64,000 nt of DNA from Kappaphycus alvarezii (GCA_002205965.3 NADL03000032.1:62001-126000), one strand, 5' to 3'. Counted from the stretch's first letter, positions 10,870 to 21,960 are shown. The notes: generated by a model not told the origin, from the letters alone. Made by a program: numbers and translations.

Positions 10870-11049
10870 AATCTAGCCTAGGTTTTTTCGATAAAATGTT
10901 CCCTTCCCCATCCCTTTTTGTCACATTGACTTGACTGATTTCTTCAGCGATGGATACGTTACCGGCATCCGTCAACTTGTGATCCTTTCTGTTTTGTAAG
11001 ATTTTCATCTCTGGTCCTGACTCGCTCCTTGCGTCCGATAAATTTGCTC

Positions 11050-11927
11050 TTCTGTTGTCTTTAGACCAGCAGTTACTTTCATGATGCCCATATCGACCGC
11101 ACTTTCCACAACGAGTGTTTCTATGTGGATTATCAGGACACCTATTTGCAAAGTGTCCAGGCTTGTGACAGTAGGAACAGACTTCTGCGGCCTTGGGGGC
11201 CCCAGACTGGTTCTTCTTAATGGTAAGAGTAAGGCTTTCCAACTGCGAGGTTATCATGTCAAGTCGATTATCGAATCGGGTTTCCAACCTTTCTTCCAAG
11301 TTTTTGACATCGCTCCTGACTGATTCCAATGCTGCTGCGCTAGTCGCTGGCCTTTGATAATTCTTTTCAGGATGTACGATCGACAGATGTGCGGGTTTCC
11401 CTCGGTATCACTTAGTGACTGAAACGTCTCCGAATTTTTGACAAATTCTACTATGGTACCCTTCAGTTCATTAAAAGTGTGAGGGCCCTTGATGAGGAGG
11501 AAATCGGAGAGCCGCTTATCCCCCATCGCCGCCTTACGCAGCATTCCGTACTTGGCTTGGGCGTTGAACCCAGCCTTTTCATAGAGATCACACAAGTATA
11601 CCAATGAGCTTAACAAATCGTCGAAGTTGAGCCGGGCCTCTATGGCGGTACGAATCATCTCATCTGGTTCTACCTCTTAGCATATTCTTTCACAAGCCAC
11701 TCACATACCTCACCGAAGTTACGCCCATTCCCGTTAAGAGACCACCCGTTGATAAACTTGGCCTTATATTTGTGCTTTGCGTCACCATGAAGATAGGCGA
11801 AGATACTTTCGGCCTTCTCTTCATCGCTCTTCTCACGCATCACAACGTTGACATATGTATAGAGAAACTCCTCAACGTCTTCATTCTTGCCCCCTGTGAA
11901 CGTTATACGAGCAGCGTTGAGATCCAT
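11050..11927 (-). CDS. gypsy-1 gag with two CCHC knuckles
   Basis: Gag begins at the ATG at 11927 with MDLNAARITFTGGKNEDVEE, a capsid-type helical start resembling other Gypsy gags (EEFLYTYVNVVMREKSDEEK). Two zinc knuckles lie at about 11190-11055: CSYCHKPGHFANRC and CGKCGRYGHHESNC, both CX2CX4HX4C, separated by a short PHRNTR linker. gypsy-2 has the same double knuckle and linker. Gag forms the particle and binds element RNA. The region is broken. Confidence 0.85.
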
Positions 11928-11994
11928 GATTACAGAAAAGAAATCCCCTCGAATGGTTCCCTAAGACTGCTCAACTCGAATACCTCGGGTGCAA

Positions 11995-12014
11995 CCCCCT
12001 CCACAAGAGTACCA
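11995..12014 (-). promoter_or_regulatory. gypsy-1 primer-binding site
   Basis: Minus-strand TGGTACTCTTGTGGAGG begins two bases inside the 5' LTR. A start with TGG is what a site complementary to a tRNA 3' CCA end needs. I did not assign the tRNA. Confidence 0.6.
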
Positions 12015-12016
12015 AA

Positions 12017-12735
12017 TGATAGGGGTAAATCGTCGGGAGAAGAGATACTTAGAACCAACTACCCCAAGACGGAGGTGTTGCGAGCGACAAAAGTGCTACC
12101 GTGGTATAGTTGAACAAATAAAAAGGAGTGTATATGGGAGAGAGTTGAGAGGGCTACAAGCAAGTATAAAAGGGGCAGGGTCTACCACTGATGCTCTGCG
12201 ACCAGCTTAGGAAAAAGTTTTCTAGGGTCTGAAGTTGACTCTCAACTTCCTACTACTCGGAGCTTGACCTGAAGTTGTCTGCCAACTTGCTTGACCTCTC
12301 AAGGAGGAAGCACTTTACTCAGCTTATATAGACTTTCGGCTAATCCTAAAGTCTCAATCAAACATACTAAATACCATAAAACGCATTCACGGGAATCGTG
12401 TGAACCAGAGAGACCATTAGAAGATATTTCCTCAAGGTAAATATCTAGGTGCCATACCCATGCCAGCCACCCATCGGCCAGGGGTGGGAATTGATGTGGC
12501 CATTATATAGACCTTTCAGAGTCACTCGTAGTATCACCCACAACCTAGAACTGTACTGACATCCACTATGACAGCGTGTCCTAAAATAAAAAATCAACCG
12601 ATGAATTTGCCACACTCACCCAAATTAAAAATATCTTGCAAATTCAAAAACTGTAAAAATATCTTCCCAGTTCCAATACTGTATACAATTATGGTCCTCA
12701 TCTAAATTTTTTCGTGTGCGAATTTGCGCACATCA
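12017..12735 (-). repeat. gypsy-1 LTR, 5' copy
   Basis: Direct repeat of 5287-6006. By eye the two copies differ by a single base in length and are otherwise identical. The minus-strand element is transcribed from here leftward. Confidence 0.95.
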
Positions 12736-12890
12736 ATTGCCTCGCCTGGAATCGCTGCCACTTTCGTAGCTAAGTCTCTCTTCTCTCGCTTTCCTGCTGC
12801 GTTTGCAACAGCTCGCGCTTCCCGTGCTGCCATTGACTTATAGCTCTCTTGGAACGGGGATGATACAGTCACGTCATACGCCACTGGAGA
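12736..12890 (-). mobile_element. LINE-like element, C-terminal fragment (5' part, split by gypsy-1)
   Basis: The minus strand reads AYDVTVSSPFQESYKSM, then an Ala/Arg-rich helix, ending LATKVAAIPGEA at the gypsy-1 junction. It aligns with AHDITVSSPFQQ and FATKIAAIPGHA in the neighbouring copy. This fragment begins abruptly where the neighbouring copy ends, as if truncated at its 5' side, which is common for LINE insertions. Fossil. Confidence 0.65.
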
Positions 12891-13650
12891 GGGGACTGGT
12901 GTTAACTTTCTGCATGTTGCGGGCTACGACCAATCGCTGAAGCTGCACACGTGGACCAAATGGCATAGCTGAGCTTTTGATAAAGCCGAGAGGATACCTT
13001 CGCCTTAAAGCTTCCGATACGGGCCGCGATGGCGCCGCATACTCGTCGACCAATCCAGATGTGGTCTCCGCCGGGCATCCCAGGGAATTAAAGGCTAGCG
13101 GGACAAACTGCGAGCCGGGAAGCGGGCGTCCCTGTGAAGCATGGCCAGGAATGGCGGCGATTTTGGTCGCAAAGTCCTTCAGTTTCCGTCGTTCTGCCGC
13201 ATTGGCGGCAGCGCGCGCTCCCCGGGCTCCCTTGGATAGGAAGCACTGTTGGAAAGGTGAGGAGACTGTGATGTCATGTGCAACGGGAGAGGAGCGTAGG
13301 GTTTTCCGGAGAAGTAGTCGGGTGGACGAGTATGTCGCAGGTCGGGCGTCCAGTCCGGGAAGTAAATACGGGACTTCATAGTGGACGCCAGCTCCAGCGG
13401 CTTTGAACTGGTCTTTGCCGAGCACTTTTGCCACTTGCTTCGTGGCGGTTCTTCCAACCGAGACCTTTGTCACACAGGTCAGCGGCATGGTCGCCGAGGT
13501 GGTCCATAGGCGCCTTGCATTCCGCGCAAAGGAGCGGGGCAGTTTCGTCGAAGACGGGAACTCCTAAGTGGCGCCGCAGCATCACGGACCACACATCATC
13601 ATATATGTGGGTGACCACAGACATGGGCAGTGAGGAATGCCGCAGCAGGT
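12890..13650 (-). mobile_element. LINE-like element C-terminal domain, second copy
   Basis: The minus-strand order is VMLRRHLGVPVFDETAPLLC, a Cys/His cluster CAECKAPMDHLGDHAADLC (CX2C then HX4C, about 13530-13470), then LLPGLDARPAT and PVAHDITVSSPFQ (about 13340-13240), then FVPLAFNSLGCPAETTSG. A zinc cluster followed by an RPA(D/T) and (H/C)D(I/V)TV pair resembles the restriction-like endonuclease tail of some non-LTR retrotransposons, though I cannot confirm the fold. Upstream reverse transcriptase is not recognisable. The same layout recurs at 46.2-46.9 kb. Broken fossil. Confidence 0.6.
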
Positions 13651-16600
13651 GTATGCAAAAAAAGCGTTACGGCGGTGGTACGTTAAAGGTAACACAGATG
13701 CCACGGTTGAACAGAATAACATCGAAAAAGTAGCGCTAGTAGCTCCGTCCCTTAAAAGCTAAGACGAAAACTGATGCCAGGCGTATCGTCCCTGTTAAGG
13801 CGAACCCAGGGAATCAAATGCCAGTGGTTGCAACTCGAAATTGGGTGCCTGTGTAGGGTTGTCGCAAGGGGGCGGGAGACGGCGCGACAGTTTCCATTAA
13901 CAGGTCGGTCACCTTGTTACGGTGCGCCTCTGCAACAGTATCGCCCACTTCCGAACAGCTACTATCACATGGGCTTATTCCGATAGCAGTTGAATTGAGT
14001 GGAGACTCCAGCTAGCAATCTGGTGGATGTGTGAGGGGACCAAATCATTATCATTTCAATGCCTTTCTCGATGAAGAATTTGTCACGAGGAATGGCCGGA
14101 GGTCTCCGACGTCGGGGACTCTATCTGTAAGCCGTTGCCCTTTCGCTCAGGGTGAAGTTCTGTTTCGGTTCGAGGTCATTAATGATTTCAGCTCCTGTAA
14201 TGACAGAGTTCGCAGCTGATGTATGTCGTAAGCGTGCCAGCTGTGTCGTTCTTGGTCACAGCGGGTCTTACTTTCTTGCGTTAAAGAATGTCACTCGATG
14301 GGGATCAGCAGTTTCCCAGTGGAGTTGCCATGTTGGGTCCCTTCCATGCTGCTTCAGGATTTTGGGAGCGGAGCTCGATGTGACAACGGGCGAGCGCTTT
14401 CTCCTACATGGCACTTACGAAATAGGCAAGAAAAGGTGACCCTCCCGGGTATTTGCTCTTCAGCAATTGGTATATACCGTAGCACAAAATTAGCCGCTTC
14501 TTAGACCGTCGTGTAGCGTTCGCGCATTGTGCATCACGGCGCCATTCCGCTGAGGAGCTCTACTTTATGATGAACGCGGAGCGAGGTAATTAAGGGATTC
14601 GGTGAGAGCAGTCGGGGGCAAATTCTTGGCGGTCAAGCGGGGAGCGTCTAGCCGACGCATATAGGTCTAGTTTTCCCGGGCGGTTCTGCGCTTGACGGCG
14701 AGCTGCGGGCTGAGAAGAGTCAACCAAGGGCGCAGCATATCGCCTCTTATTAGCCGGACAAAAAGGCGAAAGAGTATTGAAAGGTCCATATCCTCGGCCT
14801 TCGAGGATATATCTGTGATTGGTAAGGGCTGTACCAGTCAGGGCTGGATTTGGTCCCGCCTGGAGCTGAGTTAAGGTTTCATGCGCAGGGCAGCGCGAGT
14901 CGGCGTTCCGCGCAATGGGGGATAGTGCGGAGCGGGATGTCCTTGCGTGTCCTGAAGTTGCACATTGGTCGCAAGCCTAACTTACAGTGCCCTCACTCTA
15001 TCGATCTTCTACGGTTGTGTCAGGCTGCGCTGGCAAAATGTATTGCATATGGCGGCGCACCCACTGCTCGTGAGATGATTTGGTTGCCGCCAGGTCGCCG
15101 TGGTGCTGTTCCAGGTGTTTCGCGAGATATTCTTGCAACGTCTTCTGATCGCTGATGGCCTACCCAGATGGGCCGCCTCATTCTTCTGCGGATACGCGCT
15201 GGAAGCTTCTTGAAGATTTTTTAGTAGGGGGTGCATTTGGTCCAGCGCCGAGTTTCCAATCCAGCTCTTTGCAGAGGGAGCGGCTCAGCACTACTGTTGG
15301 GACCATATATAACCGCGAGAATTGAGGTGGAACTCGTGGCGGCCCACGTGCGGTGGCAGCTTCTCATATCTGCTTGAGCGTGGTCTTGACTTTGCATAAT
15401 GCAGGGTCGGCGATGTGTTGCCAGAGGTCGCATTGCCGTAGGAGGAAGGGCAGCTGATCAAGCACGAAGAGAAATAAGGCTGTTAACGGGCATAAGTTGC
15501 TCCATGATAATGGACGACGAGGTGTTGGGGGTTGGAGAAGGAAGCGCAAGGCGGGGGGCCCGGCATTGACAAAGTTGGTCTCTTATGTTGTCCCAGTGTG
15601 AAAGGCTGAACGGAATCGTGTGATAGCTCCTGGTGGGTAGCTGCCTTGATCGATCGACGTTGAGTTTCGAATCGGCCGGCGCAGGGTCCCTTGTACTTTT
15701 ATCGATACAGGGCCATCGGGTCTCGGGTTAGGTCAGCTGGAACCGTTGGCTAGGCCGCTCGATTCTGAATGATTGCACAGTGTGCGGGAGGAGGGGGAGG
15801 ATTATGGTTGAGTGCCAGAGGCATTGGGCGTCGCGGAAACTACCGCTTCGGTGGGTTTTTCCAGAGTGGCGCGGGGCCACCGCTCGGGTAGGTTGAATGT
15901 TATTGAAACCCATAAGGTGGGGGGATGCTGAGGAGGAGGAGTCGGCTTTGGTAGGTTTGGGATTCGTCTCTATTTTGGTGTCGAGTGGACCAGTATGAGG
16001 GCGCGCGCCGGAGTAGTAGCTTGGATCAGGGCGAGTTTTTGATCCCTTGCGCCTTCACTTCCTGCTTTGTTCGGGCCTTTTGCAAGGGCGAAAGAGATCA
16101 GCGACACGGCTAGTGTCTAGCGGATTTTCATTTGCACTGATGTAGCAGTCCGCGTACTCTTCAGGTTTGCACTCTAAATCGGTGTGTGCTTCGCAAGGGC
16201 GGCGTCCGAGCATGAGAAGTGCAGAAAAAAATAGTCCTCACTCACAGTGAACTTCTCGCAATACCGGGACTGACCGTCTGTCATATTGCTGCGAACTTTT
16301 CGCCTGAATCGCTGAGAAATATATATGGGCTGATGTCTTCTTCTCTACTTTGTAACGTCAACGCGGTCGGAGATGCTTGCTTTTTCGTTGGGTCTGTTGC
16401 CGCATACAGTGTGGCATTTTGGATAACGGTGCGGGATAGAGTGGCTGCTGAATTCGGCGTTTAGTCGGACGAACGATCCACTGAAGATTAGGAGTGCATG
16501 ATGTGCATGAAAACGAATACATGGCCACTGGTCCTGAACCAACTACTCTTTGTTTCAGTTTCCCGATAGAGGCAGGTATGGCAGTTGTCTGTCATTTATC

Positions 16601-16980
16601 TTTTTCAACTTACAGAAATCTATCACGTCTCCTCCGCTATCACCACAACGCCGCATATGTTTCCGGGCGAGAAACTGTCCGGGTCAAAAAAGTAACACAT
16701 ACGGTGATTGAATGTAGGCACCACACGGATAACCGGAGAGCAGGAGTAGAGGACAAAATTTTGAGCTGCCGTTTCGAGCGTTACACAATGTTTGAGGTGA
16801 ACTGCAAAGCCCATTTTCCGAGATGACATCGCCATCTTCTCAACTAGCCTTAAAAGCCTTCAAACTTGGTTCCGTTGCATCATTTTCCCTGGGATAAAGG
16901 CATCGCTACTACGCAAGAGGCATTTCTCTCCTACTTTTGCCTCATGTTACCTCTGAAACATGTCTTATGAGGGGCGCGTA
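13651..16980. other. degenerate sequence, no supported gene
   Basis: Many short ORFs occur on both strands, none with a recognisable domain. The minus strand could hold the eroded upstream part of the LINE-like element whose tail is at 12890-13650, but I found no reverse-transcriptase motif. The plus-strand frames at 16219-16464 and 16494-16826 (110 codons) are the longest tidy ones and lack family features. Confidence 0.35.
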
Positions 16981-16989
16981 GAATGAAGG

Positions 16990-17943
16990 TTACAGCGAAG
17001 GCTTCCGTGCAAGTGAATGTGTCCGCTCGGAGAACCCCATCTCTGTTAGCATCTCCACAACGAGTTGATCATAGCCTTTGTACCCACAGGAGAAATCGAA
17101 CATCAGCTTTGTCTGTGTCGGCCACAAGCTTTGTCACAGTGTCCTTGGTGATGCGACCGTGGCCCCAACCGGAGACGTTTTCACCGCTAGCCATCCTAAT
17201 GCAACGGAATCGTCCAGAATGTTGCTCCTTTAGTTTCTGAATCTCGTCTTCAAACAGGGACTCTTCCCTGAACCGCATGCAATAGACTAGAGTAACATGA
17301 CAATCCTGACGACCGCGCAGCTCTCCTCTCGCTGCAGTATAGCCTTTCGTGATACCGATACCGAGGGCTATAATGATAACAGAGGGTCCGGGGGAGTAGA
17401 TCCTCCTTTTTGCTGGAGGCGGTAGGGGTCCAATGAACGAAACTGGGGTACCAAGAGGCAGTTTAGATAACCACTCGCTTGTCCCACCGCCACGATAAAT
17501 CTTAACAACCAGATCAAACTCACCAAGCTTGGAATCGCTGGTGGGGGTGTAGCTCTTTGCTTTGAGTGCACCCGGTCGGACAACCTTGACGTGTTGGGCT
17601 GCCGGCTAACTGGAAGGCTAAGCTCCGAGGGATACGCAAAGGTCAGGCGGAGGATGGCCGAAATAGGACGTTGTGGAGAGGTATTCTCCTCGACGAGGAC
17701 GGTCTTGCGAATGAGTGGATATGAAGAGAGGGGAGGGACCAATGTGAGTGGTTGCAAGGAAGATGATTCGCGCTGCAAGTTCTGGTATTGATCCATGTTT
17801 TTGCGGTTACGGCACTTGCTCAAGGACGGGTTGACAAGGGAATGCTCCGCGGTTTGAGGATTTGTTGAATTGTCCTGTTGAAATAGTGCCTGGCGCGGCA
17901 GAAGCTCATTACCTGTGACACGGGGCTGGATGTCGTGTTTCAA
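16990..17943 (-). CDS. NADH-cytochrome b5 reductase-like flavoprotein, frame-shifted
   Basis: The family uses FAD and NADH to reduce cytochrome b5 at membranes. Minus-strand blocks in order: ILRLTFAYPSELSLPV, then QHVKVVRPGALKAKSYTP with the FAD-binding YTP (about 17600-17540), GEFDLVVKIYRGGGTSEWL, LPLGTPVSFIGP, the nucleotide-binding GIGIT (consensus GTGIT, about 17360), HVTLVYCMRFREESLFEDEI, and a C-terminal CGYKGYDQLVVEML (consensus CGPP-type) ending at a TAA at 16990-16992. At least two frame changes interrupt it: one between LPV and QHV near 17605 and one just before CGYK near 17068. The start at 17943 is the first ATG of the N-terminal frame. Motifs are intact, so either it decayed recently or the sequence has indel errors. 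Confidence 0.75.
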
Positions 17944-18260
17944 TCATGTGAAGAAAGAAGAAAAGAAGAAACTTTACTTCATTGAGTATCATCCCCGAGT
18001 AAAGTAGACTGACGTAGAGACTAGCGTGAACATTCAACGATAATGAAATTCGAGCAGTATTCACGTGTTAGCAGCACATCGTTGTCGGGCCGCAAGTGTA
18101 TCAGTGAGTGTAGGAGGCGACAAAACCAGCAGGTTTTCATATGAGACGTGAGCGCTGCTGTGAGTATTGAGACAACTCAAACTGTTCACATGACCCGATA
18201 GTCTCAATTAAATCCTATTCGCTGCTGCAAATTGGTTTGTGCTACGGCCAACAGCTCGGC
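17944..18260. other. intergenic between reductase and DDAH genes
   Basis: No open frame. Both neighbours are on the minus strand, so this holds the 5' flank of the reductase gene and the 3' flank of the DDAH gene. No clear promoter or terminator is visible. Confidence 0.4.
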
Positions 18261-18267
18261 CAATCAT

Positions 18268-19213
18268 TTACATGATTATGGACATGCAAGTCAGGGCCCC
18301 GTTTGCCTTTTGAAGCTCAGATGTGTCCACCCGTGCCACGTCCACGTGCAAACGCGCCTTCAATACCCCTTGTTCCACCGCCTCTGCAGTTCCGTCGCAT
18401 CTTCCTTGCACAAGCACCTTTCCTCGCTTCCCCTCATCCTCTCCAATGTAAAGCACATTTGCATCCTCACTTTCAACGGCCTCGATCCACTCTACCGGCA
18501 AACACGCCCCTAAAGCTTCTGTCATCGACGTCACAACCCGTCGTCCAATCTCCGAGTCCGGCGCGACCAAGAAACCACAGTCTCCTTGCTGTGATCCACC
18601 TACCCATGTCACCACAGACTTGAGATGCAGCGCCTTTTCAAGCGGGATGGGGATCACCCTCGGCCCCGGCAAGCCACTCATTGACCACTCGCCATCCACA
18701 GCCTGTTGAAGAGCCGGTACAGCGTCTGCATCGGTTCGGGAGGACATTCCAACAAAATAGCGCCTGGCACTCGTAGCACGTCTCCACCATCGATTCTGAC
18801 ATCTGCGGTTTGCACTACAATACCGATGCGTCGCAGCACCGCGGCAAGGTTTGCAGATTCACCGACGCGTGTGGGGTGGCCAGGAGTGCCCATGAACGCA
18901 GTTTTGGCGGAGAGCATGACCACGGGGTCCTCCACGAAGACACTGTCGGGGCAAGAGGACACGGCGGGGCATTGATAGAGCGAGGAAATAGACGGAGTGG
19001 TCGAGATGGCATACGTATATGCAAGATGTTGGGATATGGCTTTCGAAAGGGAAACGTCGGATGGTTTCACATCTGGCGCAAGCAGGGCTTGGGGAAGGAG
19101 GACGGCACTGTGCCGACTATCGCAATGCGGGAGATGGGGGTCGTGTGAGTTTCAGGTGATGTGGTCTGACGGGAGCGGTGCATAAGCGGCGGATGAGTTA
19201 GGAACGTCGCCAT
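18268..19213 (-). CDS. dimethylarginine dimethylaminohydrolase (DDAH), frame-shifted
   Basis: DDAH hydrolyses N-omega methylated arginines to citrulline plus methylamines. Blocks in order: IAIVGTVPSSFPK (about 19110), KAISQHLAYTYAI, PDSVFVEDPVVML (substrate-binding Asp/Glu, about 18950), GHPTRVGE, DGGDVL (about 18775), YFVGMSSRTD (about 18745), ALHLKSVVTWVGG with the catalytic His (about 18625), and KANGALTCMSIIM with the nucleophile Cys just before the stop at 18268. About 315 codons fits the family (about 285). The ATG at 19213 is preferred; another in-frame ATG lies at 19300. Two small frame changes, near 19075 and near 18760, split it although every catalytic residue is kept. Confidence 0.8.
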
Positions 19214-19300
19214 CGCGGGAGAAGGGGGTTGCGAAGCGCTAATGGCAGGAAAGAAAGAGATGCGACTGATTTGCTCGCAAGGATATATTCTGCGCGGCAT

Positions 19301-20395
19301 TCGTTGTGGAATGTTTAATGGAACTGTTTTTCATATATCACTGTAGAGGACTCAGATTGAACACGCTGAACTCGCACTCTTAACCCACAACTTGGACAGC
19401 CACGATTTGTACCAAGTATGCACACTGACATCGTTAGCTGCCTTACGTTTGCAATCCCGCCAGTTGCCGTTTGGCTAGAATCTTTTCGAGGGTCACTGTA
19501 CTGCACAGTACCCATCATTGAAAATCGGGCACAAGATAGATTTTCTCTGTTTGTTTCATTACTTGTTGCTCAAAGAAAAGCTCCAGCGATGCCGTTAGAG
19601 TCTGAAACCGTCTCAGCATTGCATCTCACTCCCTAACTGGCGCCGCGAGCTGAGCAGTGCTCACGCAGCAGTCGCAGATTCCTTGCCCTGACCTCTCCTA
19701 ACGAGTATCATTGAACGTCGAGTTACTGTACAGTACGTCGTTTAACGTAAGTGTGTCTCTCCTTGCTGAGCATTTAACGTTCGGAACCGCTTTCAGATAC
19801 GACTGTGAGTAGCAAAGAGTCTAAAGTCAGGTGCTACCTGCTGTTGGTATTGAAATTATAAGGTTCCCCGCGATGCTGATGTTGCTGTCCATAGCATCGC
19901 CAACCTCAACACTAGTGGTTGCGGACGGAAACGTCGCTACCTGATGTAATGATTCTGGAAAGACAGACCGAAGTGCCGTACCACTGGAATTAGAGGGAGG
20001 TTCCTTACGTACATACAAATGCGGTAGAACCGCGTGCCGCCAAATGACATTAGATAGTCAGCTCCGATTTGGGTCAACGTCTTTCCGGGACATCTCTAGG
20101 TCTAGTGTTTCACATGTGAGAATTACCGCTTCCTCCTCTGGTACCTGGATGAATGCAACTGTCAACTAAGCGCCTTTCCTGGTGTTCGCACATGGTAGAC
20201 ACTCTATCATCAGGGTTTACAGAGTTTCTGGAATGTATCAGTGTTGTCGCTTCTCAAAGGAATAGTCAGACGTGCGCAGCTTGGTAACTCACTCCCAACC
20301 CCAACCCATGGACTGAGGAAACACATTGGTTCTTGCAACACACCAGTCTTCAATACAATATATCTATGTACAAATGCAGTTCCAAACAACTGCAA
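19301..20395. other. intergenic with TACTGTAC-type motifs
   Basis: No supported gene. It holds ACTGTACTGCACAGTA near 19493 and TTACTGTACAGTA near 19722, part of a motif set seen around other host genes. The short ORFs are not convincing. Confidence 0.4.
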
Positions 20396-21259
20396 TCATT
20401 CTCCCCCTTCTGCTGGCATACTGTGCATGTACCGAATTGCAGCCTTGAGGCAGTCATCGGTAGCCTTTTCTATCAAGCTACGTACACCCCGAGAAACCGC
20501 ATCCCTACAACTTCTGATTTCCAAAAGACCCCTAGCAAGCGGACGGCCAGCCTCCAATTGCCCCTCCACCGCCAACTTGTTCAACAACGCCCTAACGGCC
20601 ACCTCATACCTGTCCAAAAGCATTAAATCCGACGCCAGCTGCGAGCCGAAGCGTACAACATCTGCAAACGGCTCCTCGCCAAGCCTAACTGTCGATGCCA
20701 AAGCCTCCACGTCAGAAAGCCGCGCGACTCTAGCCTCGACATCCTCCACAAAGGCCTTGACGGTTCGGTACTTATTTCCGGCATCAAGCGTGTATAACCT
20801 CGCCTTGAGCTTGCGGGTACGAACAATATCACGAGCTACCACCCTTGCAGTGGCGACGTGTCCCGTTTTGGCGAGACGTTTGGCCTCTTCATGTTGAGAC
20901 TTTTCGTCCAGGATAGCCTTCTGTAGTAGCATTGGGACGTCGGTGGGACCGAGTTCAAGGCCGGTGATGGTGAGCGGGCGATGGGTCAGGAGCTCAGCCT
21001 CGGTCATATCGGTGAGGTCGGTCTGCAATTGACGGAAAAGGCGAAGGCGAGCTGTGACATGGGCGTCATTGGGACTGTTGTGCAGATGACGGGTGGCGTT
21101 GAAAATTTCCGCGGCTACCTTGCCAGACTCTGTGCGGATGGCTTCGAGTCGCTGAATTTGGGACTGGCGATTAGGCGTTCGGGTGGGTGTGGAAGAGGAA
21201 GCGGCGGGGTTCAGTTCGGGTGCGGTTGGGGAGGGGTCGGGGGGTGGATTCTGTTGCAT
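20396..21259 (-). CDS. possible divergent ESCRT-III (Snf7/CHMP)-like protein
   Basis: This is an intact single-exon frame of 287 codons, the only tidy long host gene in the window. The first 30 residues are Pro/Ser/Thr-rich; the rest is almost wholly helical with no membrane segment. Residues about 120-165 (EEAKRLAKTGHVATARVVAR followed by DIVRTRKLKARLYTL) resemble the conserved helical hairpin of Snf7-family proteins, where a KxG turn and an (I/V)VRxRK segment recur. Those proteins form membrane-remodelling filaments. The family is usually about 200-240 residues with the hairpin nearer the N terminus, so this would be an extended, divergent member. It could instead be an unrelated coiled-coil protein. 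The ATG at 21259 opens the frame. Confidence 0.45.
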   Translation of the reverse strand: MQQNPPPDPSPTAPELNPAASSSTPTRTPNRQSQIQRLEAIRTESGKVAAEIFNATRHLHNSPNDAHVTARLRLFRQLQTDLTDMTEAELLTHRPLTITGLELGPTDVPMLLQKAILDEKSQHEEAKRLAKTGHVATARVVARDIVRTRKLKARLYTLDAGNKYRTVKAFVEDVEARVARLSDVEALASTVRLGEEPFADVVRFGSQLASDLMLLDRYEVAVRALLNKLAVEGQLEAGRPLARGLLEIRSCRDAVSRGVRSLIEKATDDCLKAAIRYMHSMPAEGGE

Positions 21260-21449
21260 TCGGAGCTGGTGCGTCTGTTGATACGCAAAGTGGATGACGC
21301 GGACGTGTTGTCGTGGAAAATTTCGGACGATGTGACAGAAGCGGGGACAGGGCTAGCGACCCGCTTGTCTCTTGCCGCTGGTATCTTCAGAGACAAGTCG
21401 ATTTTCAACACTAAGCATTGCGTTTCGGACCTCAACGCTGCCAACTAGT

Positions 21450-21960
21450 TGCCTCGGGTCTCCGAGCAAGTCTACGGCAACGCATTTCTGTACAGTATTG
21501 CCATAGTGCACTCGTGTGCGGTACAGTTTGTACAGTAGGTCGAATTAACCAGGTTACTTAATTCGGAGAAATTCAGAATTACTGTACATGTGCCCCTGCT
21601 GTTGACAACACAGGATTAGTCCAGCAATGGTGTCATTGCTGGACAAATCAGACATGGTGCTGCTGGCCAAAGCTTGACACATCACACGTGTAATCAGGAC
21701 AGCGATGTACACTATTTGGCTACAGTACAGTATGTGTATGTCACGCCAGTTCTGTGTCGCGACTACCAGCGTCGCTGTTTGATTGGACAAGTGTGCTCGT
21801 ACAGTATACAGTACTACTAAACACTGTACGAGCGGGAAGTGGGGTCGCACAATGTACGGTACAGTAGTAACGTACACCGTACTTGCACTGTACACCCGTA
21901 GAAGCCCCGAACCTGCCGCCCCTATAAGAGGACGAGGGGCGGCCGGAATCCAGGAGAAAG
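21450..21960. promoter_or_regulatory. cluster of TACTGTAC/GTACAGTA palindromic motifs
   Basis: At least seven copies or near copies of TACAGTA, ACTGTAC or GTACGGTACAGT lie upstream of the ESCRT-like gene (for example near 21490, 21525, 21580, 21725, 21800, 21855 and 21890). The motif is self-complementary. A regulatory role is inference; simple-sequence expansion is an alternative. Confidence 0.4.

Larger units (their letters stand above)
5287..12735 (-). mobile_element. Ty3/Gypsy LTR retrotransposon gypsy-1, near-identical LTRs
   Basis: This is a 7.4-kb element flanked by LTRs of 720 and 719 bp that begin TG and end CA. A 5-bp target duplication ATTGC lies at 5281-5285 (one extra base before the LTR) and 12736-12740. 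Minus-strand order is gag, two CCHC knuckles, protease, reverse transcriptase, RNase H, integrase, then an extra C-terminal region, which is the Gypsy order. It inserted into a LINE-like fragment. The LTRs are almost identical, so insertion looks recent, yet the coding region is broken, with roughly ten to fifteen interruptions. A defective copy mobilised in trans, or base-calling errors, could explain that. Confidence 0.95.

Noticed and set aside
11989-12210. 73-codon ORF repeated at 5286-5480
   Set aside because: It lies within the gypsy-1 LTR and is identical only because the LTRs are.
18303-18623. plus-strand ORFs over the DDAH gene
   Set aside because: Pro-rich shadows; the minus strand carries all DDAH motifs.
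20241-20897. 218-codon plus-strand ORF
   Set aside because: Shadow of the intact minus-strand 287-codon gene, which has the better composition and a motif match.
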